A DNA stretch of 26,521 nucleotides, taken from NCBI GenBank assembly GCA_018896395.1, contig JAHIMN010000105.1, positions 1 through 26,521 on the forward strand. Reading direction: 5' to 3'. The position numbers and the translations under genes are program-made. Below the pieces are notes generated by a model, which was not told the origin of the DNA, made no database searches, and saw nothing but the letters and a program-made list of their open reading frames with translations. The stretch is from Verrucomicrobiota bacterium (GTDB lineage Bacteria; Verrucomicrobiota; Kiritimatiellia; JAAZAB01). The number at the start of each line of letters is the position of its first letter. Position 1 is the first letter of the stretch. Shown here piece by piece: positions 7,969 through 14,224 of the stretch.

Positions 7969-8039
7969 CTCCCTGCCCGCAATGCTGCGCACCCGCCTGC
8001 AACGCTGTAGCACTGCGGGCAGGTAGCTCTGCAGGCGGG
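7969..8039 (-). promoter_or_regulatory. Interlocked inverted repeats in leader of the hybrid kinase
   Basis: Arm 1 CCTGCCCGCA (7972-7981) pairs with TGCGGGCAGG (8014-8023). Arm 2 CCCGCCTGCA (7992-8001) pairs with TGCAGGCGGG (8030-8039). The order L1-L2-R1-R2 is interleaved, so the two stems are exclusive or form a pseudoknot. L1 overlaps the edge of the ribosome site GGGAGG (about 7969-7974). Confidence 0.55.
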
Positions 8040-8125
8040 CCGCGTTAAATTGGCTTTCTGTCAAAGGACAGCAAATATGATTGTTGCCATAACAGGTGGA
8101 TTGTCAATCTGTTTCTGAGGCGCGA

Positions 8126-8162
8126 AATGGGCATTGCCAAGCCTCTGCAAATCTGGTAAATA
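8126..8162 (+). promoter_or_regulatory. Candidate promoter with shared 15-mer, upstream of cvpA-dnaG
   Basis: AATGGGCATTGCCAA (8126-8140) is identical to 2484-2498. TTGCCA (8134-8139) is followed after 17 nt by TAAATA (8157-8162). It lies about 55 nt before the cvpA-like start. Confidence 0.5.
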
Positions 8163-8216
8163 ATTTCCGTTTCGTATGGGAATTGAATTTCATAGCCTGA
8201 CTTGGAACTTTTAGCC

Positions 8217-8795
8217 ATGACGTTTGGAAACATGTTTACGGTCATAGAAGCGGGCGTGCTCGTGCTCGTGCTGTGGGAATTCTTGTGGGGCCTGAAACGG
8301 GGGCTTTCGGGCGAGCTCTCGCGGCTGATCAGCACGGTGATCGTGCTAACCGCCGGCCTGCGATTTTATCAGACGGTGGGCCGCCTGTTGACCGATAATA
8401 CCCGGCTTTCGGAGGACCCGGAACTGGCGCTGGCCGTGGCGTTCCTTCTGATCGTGGTCTGGTTTGCGCTCCTGTTCCTCATTTTGCACTTGATCCTGCG
8501 CCTGCTGATGTCGGTCAAGTTCAATGACAGGATTGACCGGCCCGGGGGCGGGTTTGCCGGCCTCCTGCGCGGGGTGCTGATGGCGCTCCTGTGCGTGTAT
8601 GCGATCGGCTTGTGGCCCCACGAATACCTGCGGGACGTGGTGCGCAAGCAATCTATCGTCGGGCGGACGGTCTTCCAGTATGCTCCGCCGGTCATCGCAA
8701 AACTGAATGCCATTCGCTGGCTTGACGTCGGCGTGAAGCCGCCGCTTCCCTCGTCGCTCCCGCCGATTCCGGAACTGCCGGTGGAAATAGAGTAA
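8217..8795 (+). CDS. CvpA-family integral membrane protein
   Basis: Membrane protein of 192 aa with about four hydrophobic segments (roughly 8-28, 38-55, 70-98 and 118-140). The glycine-rich cytoplasmic turn WGLKRGLSGELSR after the first segment is characteristic of the CvpA/colicin V production family. The pattern RPGGGFAGLLRGVLMALL in the last segment also fits. The Pro-rich tail PPLPSSLPPIPELP is unusual. ATG 8217 was chosen; a TTG at 8202 and an ATG at 8232 are alternatives and no strong ribosome site decides. The dnaG start follows the stop by 2 nt, so the two are co-transcribed. The molecular role of CvpA homologues is envelope-related but ill-defined. Confidence 0.72.
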   Translation: MTFGNMFTVIEAGVLVLVLWEFLWGLKRGLSGELSRLISTVIVLTAGLRFYQTVGRLLTDNTRLSEDPELALAVAFLLIVVWFALLFLILHLILRLLMSVKFNDRIDRPGGGFAGLLRGVLMALLCVYAIGLWPHEYLRDVVRKQSIVGRTVFQYAPPVIAKLNAIRWLDVGVKPPLPSSLPPIPELPVEIE

Positions 8796-8797
8796 CC

Positions 8798-10705
8798 ATG
8801 CCGCTCAAGGTTCCTCATGCCGTGTTGGAGGAGATCCGTCTCAATAACGATGTTGCGACGGTAATTGGCGCCTATTTCACACTCCAGCGCAGTGGCGCCA
8901 CCTTCAAGGCCCTCTGCCCGTTCCACAAGGAAAAGACGCCGTCCTTCATGGTCAATCCCCAGCGCCAGACCTACCACTGTTTCGGATGCGGCGCGGGGGG
9001 GGACGTATTCCGGTTCGTCATGGATTACGAGAAGGTGGATTTCATGACGGCCGTAAAAATGCTGGCCCAGCGCGCGGGTATCCGGCTGAAGCTGGAATCG
9101 GATGGCGCTAACGGTCAGCCCGGCAAGGAGGCGCTTTACGAAATCAATGCGCTCGTCGCCAAGTTCTACCAGCAGTTCCTGCTCAAACGCCCGGAAGGCG
9201 AACCCGCTCGGAAATACCTGGCGTCGCGCGACCTGCCGGCCTCGACCATCGAAGAGTTTATGATCGGCTTCGCCCCGGAGCGCTGGGACACCGTCCTGCG
9301 TTGGGCCGAAAAAAAGTATACGCGCGAGCAATTGGAAGCCGCCGGTCTGATCATCCCGGCCCGGCCGCGCCCCGAGGTTTACCCGCCTACGGCGGCGCCG
9401 AAGGCGACCAGGGATCCAACACCGACCGAAAGTCCCGTGCGCTGGTATGATCGCTTCCGCAACCGGCTCATGTTTCCCATCCAGGACGAACAGGGGCGCG
9501 TCGTGGGGTTCAGTGGGCGTGTTTTGGCCGCCGAGGCCGAAGCGGCCAAATATGTCAACACGCCGGAAACCGTGCTGTTCCGCAAAGGCCACATCCTCTA
9601 CGCGCTTCATAAGGCGCGCCGCGCCATCGTGGAATCGCGCGAGGCCATCGTCTGCGAAGGGCAGATTGACGTCATCCGCTGTCACCTGGCCGGGTTTCCG
9701 ACAGCGGTGGCGGCCCAGGGCACGGCGTTCACCGCCGACCATGCCCGCATTCTGAAGCGCTATGCCGACAGCATCGTGCTCGTCTTTGATGCCGACCATG
9801 CCGGGCAGAACGCCGCCCTGCGCGCGGCGGACACGTTCCTCCAGGTGGGGCTGGTAGTGCGCATCGCGGCGCTCCCGGCGGGTGCGGACCCCGATTCGCT
9901 GATCCGCCGCAAGGACGGTGTGGTCGCATTTAAAAAACTCCTCCAGGATGCCAAGTCTGCATTGGATTTTCAAATTGACGTGCTCACCGGTCGCGAAAAT
10001 CCGGATACGGAAGCCGGCCTGATGCGGCTGGCCACGGCCGTGGTGGCCACGATTGCCCGCACGCCCAATGCCGTCCAGCAGGCTCGGCTCATCCAGCAGG
10101 CTGCCGCGCGCCTGGCCGTGCCGGAGACGGCGCTACAGCATGAATTGGACAAGGTTCTGAGGCACAGTCGGCCGGTAGTCGTAGCCCCCGCGCCCCAGCA
10201 ATCTGATCCGGCGATACCGCGGCCGATCAAGGAACTGGCGCTGGCCGAACATCTGGCGGCGAATCTGGAACTGGCGGGCCTGGTCAGAACGTATTTGCCG
10301 CTGGACCTGGTGACGGATTTGCCGTGCCGGCAGGTGATCCAGGCCTGTCTGCAGGCGGAGCAGGGCAAGCGGGATGTCATGAGTATTATCGCGGAACAGG
10401 ACAATGATGAACGGGATCTATCCCGGTTTGTGGCCCAGACGCTGGCCGCGCCGGCCAAGATCAAGAGCGATTTTGCGACCCGGGAGGAGTCGGTCAAATC
10501 GCTCATCCTGGGCATCCGCACGGCGGCGCTCCAGCGGCGCCGAAAGGAGATCGCAAAACAATGCCAGGGCGTGCGCGTGGAGGCGGGATCCAAGCCGACC
10601 CCCGCGGAGGAGAAAAAGCTGGATTTGGAATATACTCAACTGGGGTATGATATTGCTAAACTTAAGCAGTGGAACACCGCCGTGCCGGTTATGAAAGGGA
10701 TGTGA
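8798..10705 (+). CDS. dnaG: DNA primase
   Basis: Synthesises RNA primers at the replication fork. The N-terminal CHC2-type zinc finger uses C40, H43, C61 and C64. The catalytic core includes WYDRFRNRLMFPI and a TOPRIM domain with E287 (IVCEGQIDV) and DAD at 331-333 (VFDADHAGQ). The C-terminal helical part (about 450-635) is the usual DnaB-interaction region. Length of 635 aa is normal. Odd feature: about 20 extra Pro/Thr/Ala-rich residues (about 188-210) sit just before WYDRFRNR, encoded by DNA holding a CCCGCCTACGGCGG palindrome. It is tightly coupled to the cvpA-like gene upstream. Confidence 0.97.
   Translation: MPLKVPHAVLEEIRLNNDVATVIGAYFTLQRSGATFKALCPFHKEKTPSFMVNPQRQTYHCFGCGAGGDVFRFVMDYEKVDFMTAVKMLAQRAGIRLKLESDGANGQPGKEALYEINALVAKFYQQFLLKRPEGEPARKYLASRDLPASTIEEFMIGFAPERWDTVLRWAEKKYTREQLEAAGLIIPARPRPEVYPPTAAPKATRDPTPTESPVRWYDRFRNRLMFPIQDEQGRVVGFSGRVLAAEAEAAKYVNTPETVLFRKGHILYALHKARRAIVESREAIVCEGQIDVIRCHLAGFPTAVAAQGTAFTADHARILKRYADSIVLVFDADHAGQNAALRAADTFLQVGLVVRIAALPAGADPDSLIRRKDGVVAFKKLLQDAKSALDFQIDVLTGRENPDTEAGLMRLATAVVATIARTPNAVQQARLIQQAAARLAVPETALQHELDKVLRHSRPVVVAPAPQQSDPAIPRPIKELALAEHLAANLELAGLVRTYLPLDLVTDLPCRQVIQACLQAEQGKRDVMSIIAEQDNDERDLSRFVAQTLAAPAKIKSDFATREESVKSLILGIRTAALQRRRKEIAKQCQGVRVEAGSKPTPAEEKKLDLEYTQLGYDIAKLKQWNTAVPVMKGM
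9381..9395. repeat. Palindromic repeat fragment inside dnaG
   Basis: ACCCGCCTACGGCGG resembles the intergenic palindrome at 2536-2550 (CCCGCCTAAGGCGGG). It falls in the non-conserved insert of the primase. Confidence 0.45.
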
Positions 10706-10724
10706 CGTTTTAGCATACCGGCAC
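10676..10724 (+). terminator. Possible weak terminator or stem at dnaG end
   Basis: GTGCCGGTTATG at the end of dnaG pairs with CATACCGGCAC about 20 nt later, with one bulge. Only an AT-rich stretch follows, without a T-run, so termination efficiency is doubtful. Confidence 0.3.
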
Positions 10725-10781
10725 GGAATTAAACTTGAAAAAAATAGCCGGATGGAATAACATCAAGGCGAATGGAGCACT

Positions 10782-10858
10782 CCGCGGCAAGCCGCGGGGT
10801 ATCTTTGCGGAACCCTGCGAAGCCGGGAATGCCATTCCTTCCTGTGGCAAGCCACAGG
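10782..10858. repeat. Twin hairpins with GGCAAGCC cores
   Basis: CCGCGGCAAGCCGCGG (10782-10797) and the perfect palindrome CCTGTGGCAAGCCACAGG (10841-10858) share a GGCAAGCC centre with different flanking stems. They lie in the 245-bp gap between dnaG and the NYN-like gene. I see no open frame of credible coding character in this gap. Confidence 0.6.
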
Positions 10859-10950
10859 ACTTTCTGGCGAAGAAGGGTGAATAGGGGAAGCAAGCCGAAT
10901 CCGGAGTTAAGACACACCGTGACTTTTAAGATGTTACAAAGGATGTGACC

Positions 10951-11661
10951 ATGAGTTTTCTCAGCCAGTTGTTTGGAAAGCGCGCCGGGGGGCGCAAAAC
11001 CTTGACCCGGCCGGCGGAGGAACGGGTTTATGTGGTGGATGCCACCGGTATGGTTGATCCGCGCCAGCGTAACGGCGGCGGCCAGGCCAGTCCCCGCGAC
11101 CATTTTGCGATCCTGCGGATGCTGGCCCAGTTTGCCGGCCGGGAAGGGATTGAAATCCAGGCGGTTTTTACCGGGCGCCCTTTGCGCGAAGCCGGCGAGG
11201 GTCAGGAATTCAAGGGTGTGCGTGTGTTCTACACCGAGAACGGCGCGAGCGCCCAGGCTAAGATGAAAGACCTGATCCGCAAACTGGCTGTCCGCAAAGA
11301 CGTGGTGCTGCTGACGGCGAATGCCACGCTGGAGCGGGAGGCTGGGGAGCTGGGCGCGGTCTGTATGCGGCTTTCGACTTTGCGGAAAAGTTTTGATGAG
11401 CGTGATGACCGTGATCGGGACCGGGGCGACCAGGGGAATCGCGGAGAACATGGCGACCGTGACCGCGGGAATCGTGAACGCGGGAATCGTAACCACGGCA
11501 ACCGTGACCGCGGGAATCGGGACCGTGGCGATCGGGATCGCCAACACGGGCCCAATAACAATCGCAACCCTGCGTCCGAAACACCGGAAGAGCCTGCCGA
11601 GGAAGCCGACAAGAGAGAAAAAGAGAATCAAACCGTACTTGATCTGATTGATCCCGTCTAA
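10951..11661 (+). CDS. NYN/PIN-like domain protein with RDRGN-repeat charged tail
   Basis: A 236-aa protein. Residues about 25-148 read like an NYN/PIN (YacP-type) RNA-processing nuclease fold: VYVVDATGMVDP, a central alpha/beta segment and VVLLTANATLEREAGELG. Some acidic positions expected in active PIN enzymes look replaced (VFTG where VFDG is usual, LTAN where an Asp is usual), so it may bind RNA without cutting. Residues about 149-200 are an Arg/Asp/Gly/Asn tail built on a five-residue repeat (RDRGN, RERGN, RNHGN, RDRGD), followed by an acidic end ETPEEPAEEADK. ATG 10951 was chosen for AAAGGA about 7 nt upstream; GTG 10945 is an alternative. The assignment rests on weak fold resemblance. 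Confidence 0.6.
   Translation: MSFLSQLFGKRAGGRKTLTRPAEERVYVVDATGMVDPRQRNGGGQASPRDHFAILRMLAQFAGREGIEIQAVFTGRPLREAGEGQEFKGVRVFYTENGASAQAKMKDLIRKLAVRKDVVLLTANATLEREAGELGAVCMRLSTLRKSFDERDDRDRDRGDQGNRGEHGDRDRGNRERGNRNHGNRDRGNRDRGDRDRQHGPNNNRNPASETPEEPAEEADKREKENQTVLDLIDPV
11400..11547 (+). repeat. 15-bp in-frame tandem repeats coding RDRGN units
   Basis: Clear 15-nt units such as GTGACCGCGGGAATC and GTGAACGCGGGAATC recur from about 11459 to 11537, with degenerate copies before. The unit is a multiple of three, unlike the intergenic arrays, so it expands the protein tail without a frameshift. Confidence 0.75.
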
Positions 11662-11693
11662 CGCGGGCCAACGCCCGCAGCCCAAAGAATTTG

Positions 11694-11773
11694 CCCGCTA
11701 AACACGCGAAAGGACCGCTAAATTTAAAAGGAAAATCTTTTCTTTTTTCGCGTCTTTTTGCGTGTTTCGCGGG
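11694..11773. terminator. Possible bidirectional terminator between convergent genes
   Basis: CCCGCTAAACACGC (11694-11707) pairs with GCGTGTTTCGCGGG (11760-11773) with one mismatch. The interior is rich in T and A runs (TTTTCTTTTTT). A second small stem, GCGGGC/GCCCGC (11663-11678), directly follows the NYN-like stop. It sits in the only gap between the convergent NYN-like and rlmB genes. Confidence 0.4.
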
Positions 11774-11828
11774 TAATGTTCCGGTTTCTTTTCTTGTTTG
11801 TTATAGCGGTTTCCGGTGGATTAATTTC

Positions 11829-12563
11829 TTAATCCGGTTTTTGTGGCTGCGGCTGTAACATGAAGAGCGCGATGCCCGCCGCCACTGAGGCGTTGAGCGA
11901 TGTGACACGTCCCTGCTGGGGAATACTCACGAGGTGATGGGCCTGGTTGAGAATGTGCTGGCCGACCGCCCGGTGCTCACCGCCGATCACAAGCAGAATT
12001 TTCTTCGCCTTCCGTTCGCTCAGATGCCGGAGATCTTCCTTTCCGCGCGCGTCCAGGGCCACAAGCGTAAACCCCATCGGCAACAGTGCCTTGACATATT
12101 CGTTGGCGGTATGGTCACGGGCAATCCTAAGATATTCGGTGGCGCCGGAGGCAGCCTTGACCACCGAGGGATAGATTTCCGGAACGCCCCGGTTGGCCAA
12201 CAGCACATTATGCCAGCCGAAAATTTCGGCACTGCGTAAAATGGCGCCGACGTTCTGGGGGTCTTCCACGTTGTCAATCAACAGCAAACGGTCGGCCGCC
12301 TGCAGGTCTTCCAGTGAAGCGTAGGGGTACGGTTCCACTTCCAACACGATACCCTGGTGCTCCGTTGTCCGGCATAGATCAAAGAGCCGGCGCTTGTCGG
12401 TGGCGGTTACCGGCACCTTGGTCGCGTTCAATAGTTCGGTCAGTTTGCGGCGCCGGGAACCGGTGGCGCCGCTTGGGCCCCAATAGGCCGCGCTAATCGC
12501 GCGGCGCCGGGCGCGCACGACCTCGAAGGCCGGATTGATGCCGTAAATATATTCGGTGGTCAT
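11829..12563 (-). CDS. rlmB: SpoU/TrmH-family RNA 2'-O-methyltransferase, RlmB-like
   Basis: Knotted SAM-dependent enzyme that probably methylates a 23S rRNA ribose. The 244-aa protein has an N-terminal L30e-like substrate-binding domain (about 1-85). The three SPOUT motifs follow: motif 1 DPQNVGAILRSA (N104, R110), motif 2 with E196 in VIGGEHRAVG (a variant of GAEGxGL), and motif 3 IPQQGRVTSLNASVAAG with SLN 222-224. ATG 12563 gives MTTEYIYGINPAFEVV, the normal family opening. It stands alone, convergent with the NYN-like gene. RlmB versus another TrmH paralogue cannot be settled by eye. Confidence 0.88.
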   Translation of the reverse strand: MTTEYIYGINPAFEVVRARRRAISAAYWGPSGATGSRRRKLTELLNATKVPVTATDKRRLFDLCRTTEHQGIVLEVEPYPYASLEDLQAADRLLLIDNVEDPQNVGAILRSAEIFGWHNVLLANRGVPEIYPSVVKAASGATEYLRIARDHTANEYVKALLPMGFTLVALDARGKEDLRHLSERKAKKILLVIGGEHRAVGQHILNQAHHLVSIPQQGRVTSLNASVAAGIALFMLQPQPQKPD

Positions 12564-12632
12564 GAACGCACGCTGCCAAATCAGCTCATTCCTGAATCTT
12601 GCATCGCGTCAGTTTGGCGTCCTTTTCTTTCG

Positions 12633-12667
12633 CACGCTTCACGCGATACGCTTTACGCTTCACGTGC
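12633..12667. repeat. Heptamer array (CACGCTT type), 5 units
   Basis: Five consecutive 7-mers: CACGCTT, CACGCGA, TACGCTT, TACGCTT, CACGTGC. On the minus strand it runs through the 3' end of the nucleotidyltransferase gene, whose TAA (12655-12653) is part of the array. Confidence 0.8.
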
Positions 12668-13198
12668 TTTTGGAGGTTGGACTTGTTGCTTGAGATCGTC
12701 GGTGAGCAAGTCCCAGAGCCGGGGATGTGCCTCCACCAGCCGGGCAATATCCGCAAGATCTTTGATCCGCTTGCTTTGCCTTCGTTCAGGCTCGGACCAT
12801 GCCTTCATCTTGCCTCGGAGGGTGTCTTCCAGAGAAGCTACTCGCAGGAGAATGCCATGAACATCAGCGGGAACGGCGCGGGAGGGGAAGTCGGAATAAA
12901 AATCCCCCGTGCTGAGTTGGATGCTGACGGTCGAACGCCCCGTAAAGTTGATGGACCACTCGAATCTCTCGGAACGAAATCCCGCCTCCTCAAGCAATGC
13001 GACTGTGCGCTCGATTGAATCTGAAGCAACGACGATATCCACGTCCTGGGTTACCATGGGTTGCTCTGCCCAGTGATTCACCGCCACGCCGCCTATGGCG
13101 CACCACACGGCGTCCGCTCTTTCGAGGCAGTCAACGAGTCGCATGACATCATCCGTTCCGCCGGAAGTCTGCCAATCGTAAAATTGTTTTGCAGTCAT
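12653..13198 (-). CDS. AbiEii-like nucleotidyltransferase domain protein
   Basis: A 181-aa protein with the minimal nucleotidyltransferase signature IGGVAVNHWAEQPMVTQDVDIVV: GG at 36-37 and the metal-binding pair D52/D54. The C-terminal KRIKDLADIARLVE helix is also typical of this family. Relatives include the toxin half of AbiE-type abortive infection and toxin-antitoxin systems and also solitary proteins. No antitoxin-like partner is visible on either side, so a toxin role is not supported here. The last residues (KAREA) and the TAA stop are encoded by a heptamer repeat array, so the original C-terminus may have been different. No clear ribosome site precedes ATG 13198. Confidence 0.75.
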   Translation of the reverse strand: MTAKQFYDWQTSGGTDDVMRLVDCLERADAVWCAIGGVAVNHWAEQPMVTQDVDIVVASDSIERTVALLEEAGFRSERFEWSINFTGRSTVSIQLSTGDFYSDFPSRAVPADVHGILLRVASLEDTLRGKMKAWSEPERRQSKRIKDLADIARLVEAHPRLWDLLTDDLKQQVQPPKAREA

Positions 13199-13291
13199 AA
13201 GTGAACGTTACCAAAACGGCCCAGCGGTTGCCACTTTTTTTTTACCGAACAACTACGGAGGGGCGTCACCGGAACCAACTGCAACGCCGTA

Positions 13292-13306
13292 TCCCGCAGT
13301 GCGGGA
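13292..13306. repeat. Short GC palindrome (TCCCGCAGTGCGGGA)
   Basis: Six-bp stem around a 3-nt loop in the 273-bp gap before the C4 operon. It is not followed by a T-run. Similar GC hairpins lie at 2536-2550 and 7972-8039. Confidence 0.55.
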
Positions 13307-13335
13307 ATAATGAGGGGCACTCATCAAAGGCGCGG

Positions 13336-13370
13336 TGTCAATAGATTCCACGAAGTTGAATCTATTGACA
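13336..13370 (+). promoter_or_regulatory. Candidate operator: 13-bp perfect dyad over the -35 box
   Basis: TGTCAATAGATTC (13336-13348) is repeated in inverted form as GAATCTATTGACA (13358-13370) with a 9-nt spacer. The right arm ends in TTGACA, a consensus -35. A bound dimeric repressor would block the promoter of the C4 operon. Confidence 0.55.
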
Positions 13371-13393
13371 TCTGTTTCTTAAAGCGATAAAGG
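13365..13393 (+). promoter_or_regulatory. Candidate sigma70-type promoter of the C4 operon
   Basis: TTGACA (13365-13370), a 17-nt spacer, then TAAAGG (13388-13393). The -35 is perfect and the -10 is weak. The first start codon is about 78 nt downstream. Confidence 0.45.
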
Positions 13394-13471
13394 TAACAGG
13401 AAAACACCCGGCCATATTTCTTTGTATATTCATGCAGAACGTCTCTAAATAATACAGAAAGGAAAGCGGTT

Positions 13472-14224
13472 ATGATTCCAATCAATCTCTCCGGTAAAAC
13501 AGCCATTATTACCGGTTCCGGCCAGGGACTCGGAGCGAGTACCGCTGCATTGCTTGCCCGGGCAGGCGCCAATGTGGTCATTAACTACTTTAATGATCCT
13601 CAGGGCATGAACCTTCAGCGGGCCAAAGTCGCGTCGGATGCAATTGGCGTTTCCGCGCTATTGATTGACGCCGATGTGCGTGATCTCACAGCGGTGGCTG
13701 CCATGTTTAGCCGGACCATTGATCATTTCGGACAAATTGATTTAGTGGTCAACAATGCGGGTATTCTCCGGGATCGGAGCATTAAAAAAATGACCAGCGA
13801 GGAATGGAACGATGTTGTTGATACTAATTTGACGGGTGTATTTAATGTCTGCAAGCTGGCGGCGGAGAAATTAGCCGATGGCGGACGGATTGTGAACGTG
13901 TCCTCAATATCAGCCTTCCAGGGTTTTTTTGGGCAGTGCAATTATGCGGCCGCCAAAGGGGGCGTTGTGAGCCTGACCAAGGTGCTCAGCAAGGAATTGG
14001 CCAAAAGAAATATTACGGTCAACGCGGTGGCGCCGGGCGTGGTACTGACGGAAATGGGAAAATCCATTTCGGAAGAAGTTCGCAAGGAAATGCTTAAATC
14101 CATTCCCTTGGGCCGTTTTGGAGAACCGGACGAGATCGGCAAGGTGATCCTGTTTCTCTGCAGTGATCTCGCCTCTTATGTTACCGGCCAGACGATTCAC
14201 GTCAGCGGAGGTTGGTGGGTATGA
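13472..14224 (+). CDS. SDR-family 3-oxoacyl/acetoacetyl reductase (FabG/PhaB/Bdh-like)
   Basis: Short-chain dehydrogenase of 250 aa with cofactor loop TGSGQGLG (14-21), NNAG (94-97), N119 and the catalytic S145, Y158 and K162 (YAAAKGG). The C-terminus VTGQTIHVSGGWW matches FabG-type reductases. In this operon the likely substrate is acetoacetyl-CoA, or 3-hydroxybutyrate as a free acid; a role in fatty-acid elongation is less likely because no acyl carrier or fab genes are near. ATG 13472 has AAAGGAAAG upstream. Its TGA overlaps the next gene's ATG (ATGA at 14221). The operon looks somewhat less GC-rich by eye than dnaG or trp, perhaps a sign of separate origin. Confidence 0.85.
   Translation: MIPINLSGKTAIITGSGQGLGASTAALLARAGANVVINYFNDPQGMNLQRAKVASDAIGVSALLIDADVRDLTAVAAMFSRTIDHFGQIDLVVNNAGILRDRSIKKMTSEEWNDVVDTNLTGVFNVCKLAAEKLADGGRIVNVSSISAFQGFFGQCNYAAAKGGVVSLTKVLSKELAKRNITVNAVAPGVVLTEMGKSISEEVRKEMLKSIPLGRFGEPDEIGKVILFLCSDLASYVTGQTIHVSGGWWV

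Noticed and set aside
5911..8064. Longer hybrid kinase start at 8064
   Set aside because: The extra 34 residues are encoded by palindromic repeats and a strong ribosome site marks ATG 7962.
8369..9973. Long antisense open frame opposite dnaG (534 codons)
   Set aside because: It mirrors dnaG and cvpA codons, shows no recognisable domain, and the plus strand carries fully conserved primase motifs.
10729..11685. Antisense frame with I-P-A-V-T repeats opposite the NYN-like gene
   Set aside because: The repeat is the reverse reading of the 15-bp RDRGN DNA repeats; the sense frame has a ribosome site and a domain-like core.
12653..13198. Complete AbiE toxin-antitoxin pair
   Set aside because: Only the nucleotidyltransferase half is present; neighbours are rlmB and non-coding DNA.
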